This document shows, piece by piece, positions 35,383 through 44,825 of a stretch of DNA of 64,000 nucleotides. The translations under genes were made by a program, and so were the position numbers. Every line of letters starts with the position of its first letter. Within the stretch, counting starts at the first letter, position 1. Source of the stretch: an uncultured Acidobacteriota bacterium (GTDB lineage: Bacteria > Acidobacteriota > Blastocatellia > Pyrinomonadales > Pyrinomonadaceae); contig CADEGD010000001.1 in NCBI GenBank assembly GCA_902826795.1, positions 62,001 through 126,000 on the forward strand, read 5' to 3'. A model generated the notes under the pieces. The model was not told the origin of the DNA. It made no database searches and saw nothing but the letters and a program-made list of their open reading frames with translations.

Positions 35383-38300
35383 ATGAAAATTAGCGATCTA
35401 AAGGCAATGTTCGGTAAGTTCATTGTCCTATCGTTCGTTCTTGCTGTCGGCACCTTGAGCGGCTTTGCGCAAGCCGGAACTTCGGGTGTAAGCGGGACGA
35501 TCCGAGATAACAACGGTGCGGTAGTTCCAGGAGCAACCGTCAAGCTCTTAAACTCTGCGACGGGCTTCGAGCGTACCACTACTACAAACGACGAAGGTGC
35601 TTATACCTTCGCAGTCGTACCACCTGCCACATACCAGCTTGAGGTTACGGCGAGTGGCTTCAAAAAGCTTGTAAACAACGGATTGGTACTCGCCGTTGAT
35701 ACGAGTGCCCGATTTGATACCGCTCTTGAGGCGGGTGACGTCTCAGCGACTGTGAATGTCAATGCGTCGTCTATCGAGTCGATCGTCAATACTCAGGACG
35801 CAGCAATCGGGAATAACATCAACTCCGAGCAGATCACACAACTCCCGACAGACCTGCGGCGTGTCAATGATCTTTTGTCCCTTCAGCCCGGGGTAACCCG
35901 TGACGGTTACGTTGCCGGTGGCCGAAGCGATCAGGCGAATATAACGCTTGACGGTGTCGACATCAATGACCAGCAGAGCGGCGGTCGTTCAGGCAGCGGA
36001 GACCTAACTCAGGATTCGGCACTACGTGCGACGACGGAGTCTGTCGAAGAGTTTCGAATTACGACCATCGGTGCCAACGCGAATCAAGGCCGTTCATCGG
36101 GCGCACAGATCTCGCTAGTAACGAAGAGCGGATCGAACGAATTTAGGGGCGCTTTGTTCTATTTTCGACGCCCGACGTTCGGCTCAGCAAACAACTTTTT
36201 CAATAACTCTTCGATCAACCCGACGACCGGCCTGTCAGTTCCCAGACCAGGTCTTGACCGCGACGTATTCGGCGGTGCGATCGGCGGACCGATCAAGAAA
36301 GACAGATTCTTCTTTTTCTATTCCTACGAAGCGCAGCGTCAAAAGCTTGATCAGGAAGTGAATAACGTTGTGCCCCTTGCTCATCTTGGACAGGGAACGC
36401 TTCGCTTCTTTGGAACCGGCAATCCGGCATATTGCTCCGGCGGCGTTTGCAACATTCCGCAAAGCGAATTAAACAATGTCATTTACTCCGCAGTTGGCAT
36501 CAACCAATTGGCGGTGAATGTACTCAACTCGGCGGCGACGAGATATCGTTCGAATAACACAGACGTTGGCGACGGCATCAACACCGGTGGATTCCGCTTC
36601 AATGCACCGACAACCGACAACGAGAATACGCACATTCTGCGCCTCGATTACAATCTTGCTTCCAATCAGCAACTCTTTTTCCGTGGTAACTATCAGTGGG
36701 ATACTGGAAGCGGAGCATCTGCATGGCCGGATACGATTCAAACCACGTCGTGGAGCCATCCTTGGGGTTTTGTCGGGGGACACAATTGGACCATCGCGAG
36801 CAACAAGATCAATAACTTTCGTTATGGGTTGACCCGTCAGGCGTTCACTAACACTGGTGACTCGGAAGCAAACGCGATCTCATTTAGATTTGTTTTCTCT
36901 CCGTTGAATTTCTCCCGCTCGCTTAGTCGGGTGACTTCGACCCATAACATTACCGACGACTATACCTGGATCAAAGGCAACCACACGGTGCAGGTTGGCG
37001 GTAATGTCCGAATCATTAGGAATAATCGTGAAACGCTTGGTAATGCGTTTGATAATGCAATCACCAACCCTTCGTTCTACGCTTCTTCTGGGGCCGTCGT
37101 CAACGGCCGACTAACCGCCAACGGTTACTCAGTTGCAGGCGGTAGCGTGGCATCTGTTCAAGCCGCCGCTACGGCGTTAATAGGCCGTTATTCGCAGTAC
37201 ACAGGTCAGTTCAATTACGATATCGATGGTAATGTCCTGCCGATCGGTACGCCGACGATTCGTAACTTTGCGACCGAAGAGTACGATGCCTATGTTCAGG
37301 ACGTTTGGAAGGTTCATCCTTCACTTACCTTGACCCTAGGATTGCGCTATGCCCTCAGCCGGCCGGTATATGAACAGGACGGCTTCCAGGTCATTCCAGA
37401 CTTTCCGCTAGGCGATTACCTTGAGCAGAGATCTAGGGCGGCAGAGGATGGCTTTACATTCAACGAGCCGATCCAGTTCGTACTTGCGGGACCGAAGAAC
37501 AATGCGCCTGGCTTTTATAAGTTGGACAAAAACAATTGGCAGCCAAGAATTGCCGCCGCGTGGTCGCCGAGCTTCAAAAATGGCTTTCTGCGTGGCATGT
37601 TTGGCAAAGAGGGAGATTCCGTTATTCGCGGCGGTTTCGGGATAACGAATGACTACTTTGGAAGCCAACTTGCGGTTTCGTTCGACGGTTTGACGACCCT
37701 CGGATTCACTACTCAAGACACGATCGCGGCGAACACGTATAACGTGACTACGCGTCCAGCTCCGCTATTCACTGGGTTTAACCAAAATATTCGGAATCTT
37801 CCGAACATTTCTGCTCCGAACCGGTTCGAAACTCCTGCTGATGAGGACCAACGTATCGAGTCGTCGCTCGATTCCACGATCGAGTCTCCGACTCACTACA
37901 CCTGGAACGTTTCATTCGGTCGGCAACTACCTAAAGGAGCTTACTTTGAAGCAAGCTATATAGGGCGTGCTGCACGGAAGCTTTTCGGTTCACGCGATGT
38001 CATGGCTCTCCCGAACCTAAGAGATCCGGTTTCTGGATCTGACTGGTACACTGCTGCCGGAAGGCTTCACGATCTTCGCGCAGCGAATACGACTTTGGGA
38101 AACATTCCGGTAATCCCGTATTTCGAAAATCTCTTCCCAAATTTAGGCGCCAATTTTTGGGGAGACCCATCGCTTAGTTCCACACAGTCTGTGTATCTTC
38201 TAGTCGGCCGCGATTGTGCAAACAATGCCCGTCGTGATCCTAACTCTGGCAACTGCCCGGTCGGTGCGGCAGACATCGGAGGATTTGACATACTTGACTG

Positions 38301-39213
38301 GACCTTCGTTCAGCTGCTGATCGACGATTTCGGGTACGCTCCAAATATGTTTTATCAGCCGCAGTATGCCGCGTTCTCGGCGTTCGGTACGTTTGCGAAC
38401 TCTGACTACCACGGCGGCACATTCTCGTTCCGTCAAAGATTAGGTAATACCCTCCGCTATGACCTTAACTACACGTTCTCGAAATCGATGGACGATGTAT
38501 CGGGGCTACAGACGGATGGTTCTTACGGTGGGCAGTTCCTGTTGAATCCGTTTCGACAGGAAGATCAATATTCGCTTTCCGACTTCAACTCGAAGCATGT
38601 GATAAACGCGAACTTTTTGTTTGATCTTCCGGTTGGAAGAGGAAAAGCGTTCTTTAGCGATATGAACAAATGGGCCGATGCTTTTCTGGGCGGCTGGTCG
38701 CTTCGCGGTATCTATCGCTGGAATACAGGAACTCCTTTTTCCACCGCTTTCGATCAGGCCCAGTGGGCCACCAATTGGAACGTTCAATCGAACGGTGTTC
38801 GTATTCGCCCTATCGAGTATGGAGTAAATCGTGACACACGCAACGTGTTCGCAAACCCCCAGGCGGCGTTTAACTCATTCCGCAATGCTCGTCCTGGTGA
38901 AACCGGCGAACGAAATACGCTGATCGGGCCGATGTTCCAGAACCTTGATCTGGGTCTATCGAAAGAATGGGCTATGCCCTGGAGCGAGGGACATAAGTTC
39001 CAGTTCCGTTGGGAGGTATTCAACGTCGCGAATTGGCAGTACTTCGCGATCACGAATTTGACTCGAACTACCTACGGTCTTCCTCAAGACTCGGACTTAG
39101 TAGCAGCAGCTCCGGGACAAACTTCCCAGGCTGCAGCGTCCTTCGGTCGTATTTATACCGACATTCAGGGAAGTCCGCGCAGAATGCAGTTCGGTCTCCG
39201 ATACTCGTTCTAA
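35383..39213 (+). CDS. Oar-like TonB-dependent receptor (second of tandem pair)
   Basis: A 1,276-residue paralogue of the preceding receptor. ATG 35383 follows AGGAGGAG by two to four bases; an earlier ATG at 35359 lacks a binding site. Signal peptide to about residue 32 (SGFAQ), regulatory-like beta-sandwich (SGTIRDNNGAVVPGATVKLL), plug (LPTDLRRVNDLLSLQPG, NITLDGVDINDQ), and a barrel ending FGLRYSF. It aligns with the first along the full length, with clear insertions in extracellular loops, for example around the Cys pair CSGGVCN and the CANNARRDPNSGNC loop, where ligand choice may differ. Codon use is a little less GC-rich than in the first copy. Confidence 0.93.
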   Translation: MKISDLKAMFGKFIVLSFVLAVGTLSGFAQAGTSGVSGTIRDNNGAVVPGATVKLLNSATGFERTTTTNDEGAYTFAVVPPATYQLEVTASGFKKLVNNGLVLAVDTSARFDTALEAGDVSATVNVNASSIESIVNTQDAAIGNNINSEQITQLPTDLRRVNDLLSLQPGVTRDGYVAGGRSDQANITLDGVDINDQQSGGRSGSGDLTQDSALRATTESVEEFRITTIGANANQGRSSGAQISLVTKSGSNEFRGALFYFRRPTFGSANNFFNNSSINPTTGLSVPRPGLDRDVFGGAIGGPIKKDRFFFFYSYEAQRQKLDQEVNNVVPLAHLGQGTLRFFGTGNPAYCSGGVCNIPQSELNNVIYSAVGINQLAVNVLNSAATRYRSNNTDVGDGINTGGFRFNAPTTDNENTHILRLDYNLASNQQLFFRGNYQWDTGSGASAWPDTIQTTSWSHPWGFVGGHNWTIASNKINNFRYGLTRQAFTNTGDSEANAISFRFVFSPLNFSRSLSRVTSTHNITDDYTWIKGNHTVQVGGNVRIIRNNRETLGNAFDNAITNPSFYASSGAVVNGRLTANGYSVAGGSVASVQAAATALIGRYSQYTGQFNYDIDGNVLPIGTPTIRNFATEEYDAYVQDVWKVHPSLTLTLGLRYALSRPVYEQDGFQVIPDFPLGDYLEQRSRAAEDGFTFNEPIQFVLAGPKNNAPGFYKLDKNNWQPRIAAAWSPSFKNGFLRGMFGKEGDSVIRGGFGITNDYFGSQLAVSFDGLTTLGFTTQDTIAANTYNVTTRPAPLFTGFNQNIRNLPNISAPNRFETPADEDQRIESSLDSTIESPTHYTWNVSFGRQLPKGAYFEASYIGRAARKLFGSRDVMALPNLRDPVSGSDWYTAAGRLHDLRAANTTLGNIPVIPYFENLFPNLGANFWGDPSLSSTQSVYLLVGRDCANNARRDPNSGNCPVGAADIGGFDILDWTFVQLLIDDFGYAPNMFYQPQYAAFSAFGTFANSDYHGGTFSFRQRLGNTLRYDLNYTFSKSMDDVSGLQTDGSYGGQFLLNPFRQEDQYSLSDFNSKHVINANFLFDLPVGRGKAFFSDMNKWADAFLGGWSLRGIYRWNTGTPFSTAFDQAQWATNWNVQSNGVRIRPIEYGVNRDTRNVFANPQAAFNSFRNARPGETGERNTLIGPMFQNLDLGLSKEWAMPWSEGHKFQFRWEVFNVANWQYFAITNLTRTTYGLPQDSDLVAAAPGQTSQAAASFGRIYTDIQGSPRRMQFGLRYSF

Positions 39214-39239
39214 GCCAACCCTTGAGTCTAAAAACTAAG

Positions 39240-39265
39240 GGCCGGAGATTGCTCCGGCCTTTTTT
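39240..39265 (+). terminator. Terminator after the second receptor
   Basis: GGCCGGAG and CTCCGGCC form a perfect eight-base-pair stem with loop ATTG followed by six T. On the other strand it follows the TPR gene stop and is trailed by CTTAGTTTTTAG, so it may serve both convergent genes. Confidence 0.9.
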
Positions 39266-40271
39266 ACGTCTTTGGAAGATTGTCTTTGACGTATTGCTCG
39301 AATTTTTTTGTGTCGGGGTGGTCTTTAACTTTTTCGAGAAAAGCTTTGTATTCCAGAGCGGCGCGGTCTTTGAGATTGGCTCCGTTGTATAGGGCGGCGA
39401 GGCGGAGATGGAGTTCTGCTTTCCCGGCCGGATCCAACTCGATAGCCTTGTTCAAGTACCCGACAGCGAGCGATCCCTTTTTGTTTTGCAGGTAGGCTTC
39501 GCCAAGAAGATGATTAGCATCAGCACTAGTTGGCTCGATTTCGACGGCTTTAGCGAACGCTGCGATTGCCGAGTCGAAATTCTTCTGGCCCAGTTCGAGT
39601 CGGCCAAGATTGAGGTTAGCTAGAAAATAGGTTGGTTTTAGCGAGAGAGCTTTGGCGTATGCGATCCTCGCCTCATCATAATTTTTTGCTCCATAATGCA
39701 ATGTGCCGATTTGCATCCAGGCATTATAGTCTTTGTCATCTTTCGCAGTGATTTCGGAAAACAACCTCAGAGCTTCGTCCGTATTTCCCTTAGCGGCAGA
39801 GAGTGCCTTTTCGTATGCTTTATCGGCCTCCTCGCCGCGTTGATAACGGTCCCGGGCGGAAACGACTCCGGGCTGCGCACGGGCTGTACCACGAACTTGA
39901 TTCCAATCAAGCTCGACGTCCTGTCGAAAACGATTGCTGATCCCTCCCGCGATGGTCGCACGCCCTATTTCCATTCCATCAACCTCAAATGTAAGGGAAT
40001 GGCCATCCACGGGTATTTTGAGGAAATACCAATATCCCTTGTCGTTCGCTTGATATTTATCGAGCTGGGCGCCACCGTTTCTCAAGTAAACAAAAATTGT
40101 CGGTCGTTTTTGTTCCCGCGGGATGTTGCGGATCATCACCTGGCCATAGATGACCGGAGCTCCGATCGGTATCGGAAGCCCGGTAACCTCGCTGACTTCG
40201 TCTACCTGGGAACGAACGACTACCGTAGAAGACAAAATAAAAAGAAGCGTGACGAAAAAAAGCTGTCGCAT
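39264..40271 (-). CDS. Exported TPR protein
   Basis: A 335-residue protein. ATG 40271 is the start, with CGGAGAG seven bases upstream; the longer open frame upstream overlaps a promoter. Residues 1-21 form a signal peptide ending VVRSQ. Residues 40-130 are a beta-rich domain resembling a carboxypeptidase-regulatory-like fold (VIYGQVMIRNIP, KGYWYFLKIPVDGHSLTFEVDG). Residues 150-330 hold four to five tetratricopeptide repeats (AWMQIGTLHYGAKNYDEARI, NLNLGRLELGQKNFDSAIAA). It is probably a periplasmic scaffold. It converges on the receptor gene; a functional link is possible but not shown. Confidence 0.85.
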   Translation of the reverse strand: MRQLFFVTLLFILSSTVVVRSQVDEVSEVTGLPIPIGAPVIYGQVMIRNIPREQKRPTIFVYLRNGGAQLDKYQANDKGYWYFLKIPVDGHSLTFEVDGMEIGRATIAGGISNRFRQDVELDWNQVRGTARAQPGVVSARDRYQRGEEADKAYEKALSAAKGNTDEALRLFSEITAKDDKDYNAWMQIGTLHYGAKNYDEARIAYAKALSLKPTYFLANLNLGRLELGQKNFDSAIAAFAKAVEIEPTSADANHLLGEAYLQNKKGSLAVGYLNKAIELDPAGKAELHLRLAALYNGANLKDRAALEYKAFLEKVKDHPDTKKFEQYVKDNLPKT

Positions 40272-40316
40272 TTGAAACTCTCCGAAAGTCGACAAAATTT
40301 TGCGGAATGCGATGCA

Positions 40317-40346
40317 ATTTTTCAACAGTTTCGTGAACTCTGTCAA
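40317..40346 (-). promoter_or_regulatory. Candidate sigma-70 promoter of the TPR gene
   Basis: Reading leftwards, a perfect TTGACA (40346-40341) is followed after 18 bases by AAAAAT (40322-40317), about 45 bases before ATG 40271. The -10 element is weak (four of six). Confidence 0.45.
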
Positions 40347-40681
40347 GGAAATTAGAAGAGTCGGTTGCGAGTGTTCTTAGGAGCCGGAATCAGAGCAGTG
40401 TTTCGACTGAATGTGGTGGGATGTCTTCGTCATGAGAACGGCTAATTTCACGCGTGTCACCAAAGTGAAAAATGAGCTGAAACGGAGGCAAAAAATGCTG
40501 CGCCAAATGGATATTTTTTGGTTCTACTTTTTTCTGTCAAGCTGGGATTTCGGGGTGTTCTTGTGGTTCTCGTCCGTGAGGGCAGTTCGGTTATTCCGCT
40601 CCCTGCCCTCCTTCTAGAGGAGCATTGTCTGCCCACATCTTGCGTTCCTCTTATTCCTTGAACCAACGCTTTTCAGGCCGG
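40347..40681. other. Intergenic region with a hairpin
   Basis: No gene was recognised in these 335 bases; open frames on both strands (68-69 codons) look like chance. GAGGGCAG at 40578-40585 and CTGCCCTC at 40603-40610 form a perfect eight-base stem around a 17-base loop, near the end of the leftward rpmE-to-phosphatase run. No T-tract follows on the leftward strand. Confidence 0.5.
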
Positions 40682-41338
40682 TCATCGGGCGGCGAATGAA
40701 TCATTACCGGTGATATCGGAAAGGTGACGGGTATCGTTGATGGCGAGGACTCGGATGTTGTTGCGGCCGCGGATCTCGAAGCGATTGACGCCGCAGTTTG
40801 AAGTGATAAGCCAAGGTGTCTGTTTGGTGTCGCGGCGGATAGCACCCATTAAATGAAGGGTCATAAAGCAGATAGCACCTGTGTGGGAAAAGATCGCGAT
40901 ACGTTCGCCCTGATGCTTGCGCATGATGTCCCAGACTTCATTCATCGCCCTTTTCACCAACTGTCGATAGCTCTCGCCGCGAGTGATAACGTGATGATAA
41001 TTGCGGTTTACGAGCGCGTAGTAGTCTTTGGGATGCTGTTGTTTTGACTCGTCGAAGGTCAGCCCTTCGAGCACGCCGACGTTTCGCTCGCGAAAAGCGG
41101 ATTTCGTGAGTACAGGCACGCCAGTCAGCCTCGAGAGCGGCTCGGCGGTCTGTACTGCCCTATAAAGATCGCTTGAATAGATCGCTGATACGTTCTCTTT
41201 TGCCAAGCTCTCAGCGGTCAATTCCGCCTGACGCTGGCCAAGATCGGACAGCGGCGTAGGCCCGTGTCCGCCAAAGCGTCCTTCGGCGTTTCCGGCCGAT
41301 TGACCGTGGCGAATAAGATAGAGTCGGGTTACGGGCAT
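40682..41338 (-). CDS. Histidine phosphatase family protein
   Basis: A 218-residue member of the phosphoglycerate mutase/histidine phosphatase superfamily. The catalytic motif LIRHGQSAGN lies at 8-17 with the phospho-acceptor His at 11, the acid Glu is in FRERNVG near 83, and the second His is in IFSHTGAI near 150. Family members dephosphorylate sugar phosphates, nucleotides or phosphoproteins; the substrate is unknown. Its ATG is only two bases after the hepT stop, so it belongs to the same leftward transcript as mntA and hepT and may be more than a passenger. Confidence 0.9.
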   Translation of the reverse strand: MPVTRLYLIRHGQSAGNAEGRFGGHGPTPLSDLGQRQAELTAESLAKENVSAIYSSDLYRAVQTAEPLSRLTGVPVLTKSAFRERNVGVLEGLTFDESKQQHPKDYYALVNRNYHHVITRGESYRQLVKRAMNEVWDIMRKHQGERIAIFSHTGAICFMTLHLMGAIRRDTKQTPWLITSNCGVNRFEIRGRNNIRVLAINDTRHLSDITGNDSFAAR

Positions 41339-41340
41339 TT

Positions 41341-41694
41341 CTAGTAGTCGTTCTGCGAAGCGTTATCGAGAATCGTCGTAACCGCATTCTGGAGCGGATC
41401 GATCTCGCTCTGAACGATGTTCCACACTATCGGAAGGCGGACGCCGAAGTATCGGTGAATCACATTGTCGCGGAAGCGGGCGATCTGTTTCCACGCGACT
41501 TCAGGTCTCAATGCAAGTTTATCAGGCGGAACATTCTTTATAGCTTCGCCGATTATTTCCAGGTTTCGGACGACTGCGTCGATAGTTTTAGGGTCGGATG
41601 AAAACTGGGCGAACGTGTATCCTGACGTGTACTCCCGAACTCGATCGCAGCACTCAATGATGTCGTCAAGAAAGAGCCTAAAATCCCTCGACAT
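41341..41694 (-). CDS. hepT: HepT-like toxin (DUF86)
   Basis: A 117-residue all-helical HEPN-domain protein, the toxin of an MntA/HepT type VII toxin-antitoxin module. The RNase motif Rx4-6H is R75-DNVI-H80 followed by Y82, the tyrosine that MntA-type partners AMPylate in characterised systems. The start overlaps the end of the nucleotidyltransferase gene by 17 bases, so the two are coupled. Confidence 0.92.
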   Translation of the reverse strand: MSRDFRLFLDDIIECCDRVREYTSGYTFAQFSSDPKTIDAVVRNLEIIGEAIKNVPPDKLALRPEVAWKQIARFRDNVIHRYFGVRLPIVWNIVQSEIDPLQNAVTTILDNASQNDY

Positions 41695-41974
41695 AGATGG
41701 TTTCTGCTAGAACCTTATCTCGTATCCTCGGCTTGATCGATTCCTTTATCGCCAGGTCTACCTTTCGTCCGAAAAGCTCTTCGAGGAATAGCTGGAGGCC
41801 CATAAACCCCCGAAATGTCTCGGTCTCGAGCTCTACAAGTACATCAATATCGCTGTTCTCGGTCTGTTCATCACGAGCGACCGATCCGAAGATTCCGAGG
41901 GTTTTCACACCGAAACCTCGAATTTTCTCCCGATTCGACTCGATCAATCTCAGGATGTCAGAGCGTGTTTCCAT
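41678..41974 (-). CDS. mntA: MntA-like nucleotidyltransferase antitoxin
   Basis: A 98-residue minimal nucleotidyltransferase. The GSx10DxD active-site motif is complete (G30, S31, D42, D44, in FGSVARDEQTENSDIDVLV). In characterised pairs it neutralises HepT by transferring AMP to a tyrosine near the RNase motif, which is present here. It starts only nine bases after the prfA stop, so it is read on from the rpmE-prfA run unless it has its own promoter. Confidence 0.92.
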   Translation of the reverse strand: METRSDILRLIESNREKIRGFGVKTLGIFGSVARDEQTENSDIDVLVELETETFRGFMGLQLFLEELFGRKVDLAIKESIKPRIRDKVLAETIYVEGF

Positions 41975-41983
41975 GTGCTGATT

Positions 41984-43060
41984 CTAGGCGGAAACGGCTT
42001 CGGCCTTCAACTTCTCGGTTTGATAATGGGTGCGGAGGGCTTCGACGAAGTCGTCGAGGGCACCTTCCATCACGAGATCGAGCTGGTGAACGGTCATGCC
42101 GATACGGTGGTCCGTGACGCGATTTTCTTTGAAATTATAGGTCCGGATCTTCTCCGACCGATCACCGGAGCCGACCATGGATTTACGCTCAGCCGAGAGG
42201 GCATCGTGCTGCTTTTGCTCTTCGATCTCCTGCAGGCGGGCTCGAAGCACTCGCATCGCCTTCTCGCGATTCTTGATCTGCGACTTCTCGTCCTGCATTG
42301 AGACGACCACACCGGTCGGCATATGTGTGATGCGGACTGCAGAATAGGTCGTGTTTACCGACTGTCCACCAGGGCCAGAGGAGCAGAAAGTATCGATGCG
42401 GAGGTCGTTCTGATTGATCTGGATGTCGACTTCTTCGGCTTCGGGAAGTACGGCGACCGTGATCGCGGACGTATGAATGCGGCCCTGAGTCTCGGTCTGC
42501 GGAACGCGTTGTACACGATGTACGCCCGATTCGTAACGCATCTTCGAATAAACATTGTCGCCCTCGATCATCGCGATGGCCTCTTTGATGCCGCCAACGC
42601 CAGTGTCGGCCGATTCCATGATGTCCATCTTCCAGCCCTGACGTTCGGCGTAACGAACGTACATTCTCAGCATTTCAGCCGCAAACAGCGTCGCTTCGTC
42701 ACCGCCAGTTCCGGCACGGATCTCGAGAATTACGTTCTTTTCATCGTTCGGATCCTTTGGAAGCAGCAGAACTTTGAGGGCCTCTTCGGCATCAGGCAAC
42801 TTGGCTTCGATCTCAGCTACTTCGAGCTGGGCCATCTCACGCATCTCATCGTCATCGGCTGCGTCAGCTAGCTCTTTTGCACCCGCCAAGCCTTCCTGAA
42901 GACGTTTCACTTCACGATATTTATCAACGATCTCACCTAACGAGCGGTGCTGTTTCATCAGCTTCGCATAGGCAGACATGTCCGACATGAACTCGGGCTG
43001 CGAGATCTGCTCGGTAAGGTCTTCGTAATTTTTCTCGATCTGTGCGAGTTTCTCAAACAT
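41984..43060 (-). CDS. prfA: Peptide chain release factor 1
   Basis: A 358-residue class I release factor recognising UAA and UAG. The GGQ motif that triggers hydrolysis is at 231-233 ([12 protein letters not shown]), and residues [14 protein letters not shown] and the codon-recognition region near 185-200 fit RF1 rather than RF2; the length also fits RF1. An intact N-terminal helical domain is present and there is no programmed frameshift. It follows DUF1385 and rpmE, an arrangement common in bacteria. No ribosome binding site is evident before ATG. Confidence 0.96.
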   Translation of the reverse strand: MFEKLAQIEKNYEDLTEQISQPEFMSDMSAYAKLMKQHRSLGEIVDKYREVKRLQEGLAGAKELADAADDDEMREMAQLEVAEIEAKLPDAEEALKVLLLPKDPNDEKNVILEIRAGTGGDEATLFAAEMLRMYVRYAERQGWKMDIMESADTGVGGIKEAIAMIEGDNVYSKMRYESGVHRVQRVPQTETQGRIHTSAITVAVLPEAEEVDIQINQNDLRIDTFCSSGPGGQSVNTTYSAVRITHMPTGVVVSMQDEKSQIKNREKAMRVLRARLQEIEEQKQHDALSAERKSMVGSGDRSEKIRTYNFKENRVTDHRIGMTVHQLDLVMEGALDDFVEALRTHYQTEKLKAEAVSA

Positions 43061-43068
43061 ATGTTTTT

Positions 43069-43122
43069 GCCCGCAAAATACGCGAAAAAGACGCCAAAAT
43101 TCAGGACGAATATTTCGCGGGC
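43069..43122. repeat. Inverted repeat between DUF1385 gene and prfA
   Basis: GCCCGCAAAATA (43069-43080) and TATTTCGCGGGC (43111-43122) are 12-base arms with one mismatch around 30 bases that contain CGCGAAAAAGACGCCAAAA, which resembles the element at 49862-49942. It fills the gap between two genes of one run and is not a terminator. Confidence 0.7.
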
Positions 43123-43129
43123 TAATTAC

Positions 43130-44212
43130 TTACGCGGTCTGCGGTTCTAGCTTCAACGATTCATCCAAGGCACGGATCGCAACTTCGAGCTGTTCGGCGT
43201 CGGGTTCCTGGGTCGTGATGTTCTGAAGCCAGATGCCGGGGAGAGTCATAAACTTAAAGATCGCGCCCGACTCCTTCTTTGCGGCGTAGCGAATGACCTC
43301 ATACGAAAGCCCTGCGACTAGCGGCATCAGGACGATACGGACCAGCAGGTTCATCCATGTCTGTTCGAACGTGATCACGGAAAATAGCACAATTGAGACG
43401 AGCATCACGACCATCAGGAACGACGTTCCGCAACGCGGGTGTTGTCGACGTTGATCTTTCGCATTGTCGACGTTCAGCTCAAGGCCTTTTTCCCATGTGA
43501 ATACGGTCTTGTGCTCGGCTCCGTGATATTCGAATACGCGGCGGATGTCCTTAAGATACGACATCGACACGATCATAAGCACGAAGAAAAACATCCTGAC
43601 AATTCCGTCGATCAGGTTAAATGCGATCCACGAATGCGGCTTGGTCTGCCAGATGTATGCGTAAAGGGTCTGCCACCACGTTGCTTCCGCCGAAAGTAAT
43701 GGAGCTTCAGCCCAGCCAAGTGCGATGAAGCCGGCGTTCGTGATCAAAAGCGGAGCCACGACAAACAAAAGAATGTTGAATCCGAGCGCGAAGATGATCG
43801 AAAAGATGGTACCGATCGACGAGCCGATCTTTTTCTCCTTTTTCGCAGGCATCACGACTTTGACCGGAGCCTTCGTAAAATTCTCATCAGAGGTGCCTTC
43901 GGCGAAGACTGCGACCTGATCTGCGGCCTCTTGTTTGACCTTTTCTTTCTGAGCTTCGAGGTCGTCTTCGTAGATCTTGGCTGAGAAATTCAACGCCTTG
44001 ATACCGAGCGCCATCGACTGGATCAGCGTCGCACCGCCGCGGAGCACGGGCCACGAGAGCCATTTGTATTTATCGCTCCACTTTGGAAGGCTTTCAGCCG
44101 TAGTGACTATGTCTCCGTCCGACTTGCGGCAGGCGATCGCGTAGGCCGAGGGCGTACGCATCATCACGCCTTCCATCACAGCCTGGCCGCCGACTATCAG
44201 GTCGCGCTCCAT
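43130..44212 (-). CDS. DUF1385 membrane protein (YqhQ-like)
   Basis: A 360-residue inner-membrane protein. I prefer ATG 44212 ([19 protein letters not shown]) because family members begin close to [13 protein letters not shown] 44269 would add 19 residues. After the N-terminal motif come about five membrane segments (near 155-200, 215-240, 285-320), the conserved [10 protein letters not shown] and the HPRCGTSF motif near 270. The exact role of DUF1385 proteins is not known to me. Context with rpmE and prfA is conserved in many bacteria and suggests a housekeeping function. Confidence 0.88.
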   Translation of the reverse strand: MERDLIVGGQAVMEGVMMRTPSAYAIACRKSDGDIVTTAESLPKWSDKYKWLSWPVLRGGATLIQSMALGIKALNFSAKIYEDDLEAQKEKVKQEAADQVAVFAEGTSDENFTKAPVKVVMPAKKEKKIGSSIGTIFSIIFALGFNILLFVVAPLLITNAGFIALGWAEAPLLSAEATWWQTLYAYIWQTKPHSWIAFNLIDGIVRMFFFVLMIVSMSYLKDIRRVFEYHGAEHKTVFTWEKGLELNVDNAKDQRRQHPRCGTSFLMVVMLVSIVLFSVITFEQTWMNLLVRIVLMPLVAGLSYEVIRYAAKKESGAIFKFMTLPGIWLQNITTQEPDAEQLEVAIRALDESLKLEPQTA

Positions 44213-44299
44213 GGCGAAAACAGTGTGAATGAAACGATAGAGTCGTGTATTTCGTCGAAGGTTATTCATCGTTTTGCTTTGATGATGATAAATACACTT

Positions 44300-44374
44300 A
44301 ACGCCGGACTTTTTTCACCTCTCGCGGGTGCAACAGGTGCACCTCTACGGTTCGGCGGCAAAAGTGCCGGCGTC
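44300..44374. repeat. Long hairpin between rpmE and the DUF1385 gene
   Basis: AACGCCGGACTTTT (44300-44313) pairs with AAAAGTGCCGGCGTC (44360-44374) with one bulged base; the inner part holds GGTGCAACAGGTGCACC, a smaller hairpin. It is either an attenuator in the rpmE leader run or another palindromic repeat. No T-tract follows in the leftward direction. Confidence 0.6.
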
Positions 44375-44407
44375 AGATTGTAAACAGCTAATAGCGGTCG
44401 ATCACGG

Positions 44408-44635
44408 TCACGCGGTCTGCTCCGCCGGTTTCGAACCGCGGGCGTAACGCTTGTTAAAGCGGTCAACGCGTCCAGCGGTATCGACAAGCTTCTGCTTGCC
44501 AGTAAAGAACGGGTGACACTCGGAACAAATTTCGACGTGAAGCTCCTCGCCAAGCGTCGAGCGCGTCTTGAACGAATGCCCGCAGGCACAAGCCACGGTG
44601 ATCTCTTCGTACTTCGGATGAATATCTACTTTCAT
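44408..44635 (-). CDS. rpmE: 50S ribosomal protein L31, zinc-binding form
   Basis: A 75-residue L31 of the C+ type. Zinc-ligand cysteines are C16 and C18 in ACACGHSF and C37 and C40 in [13 protein letters not shown], the family hallmark. The end is slightly longer than usual and basic. AAGGGG lies some 12 bases before ATG. A strong sigma-70 promoter lies 48-78 bases upstream. It heads the leftward run through DUF1385 and prfA. Confidence 0.97.
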   Translation of the reverse strand: MKVDIHPKYEEITVACACGHSFKTRSTLGEELHVEICSECHPFFTGKQKLVDTAGRVDRFNKRYARGSKPAEQTA

Positions 44636-44683
44636 TGCTTTAATAACCCCTTGATAGTTCCTGATCTACAGAGACAAACTCAA

Positions 44684-44713
44684 ATAATATCCAATACGGC
44701 CTCAGTCAGTCAA
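44684..44713 (-). promoter_or_regulatory. Sigma-70 promoter of rpmE
   Basis: Reading leftwards, TTGACT (44713-44708) and TATTAT (44689-44684) are separated by 18 bases, each one mismatch from consensus, about 50 bases before the rpmE start. Confidence 0.75.
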
Positions 44714-44754
44714 GGCACGGCAAGGACGCGATGAGCCGTAAAATATCCCTGAAT

Positions 44755-44818
44755 CCGATAGTTTCGAACTGACGAAGGAGAGTCTCAGTCGGTAAAACTA
44801 AAATTAAACTATCGGAGG
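44755..44818 (+). promoter_or_regulatory. Structured leader overlapping the ribosome binding site
   Basis: CCGATAGTTT (44755-44764) and AAACTATCGG (44806-44815) are perfect ten-base arms; the last two G of the second arm are part of the GGAGG (44814-44818) that serves ATG 44826. Inside, ACTGA (44768-44772) pairs with TCAGT (44785-44789). The fold would partly hide the binding site, so translation of the next gene may be regulated. Confidence 0.55.
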
Positions 44819-44825
44819 ATCGAAA

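Noticed and set aside
40411-40666. Short open frames on both strands (68 and 69 codons)
   Set aside because: Low-complexity or Arg/Ser-rich translations without binding sites, lying over hairpin sequence.
41678-41974. Plain nucleotidyltransferase such as an aminoglycoside enzyme
   Set aside because: Length, minimal GSx10DxD core and overlap with hepT fit MntA.
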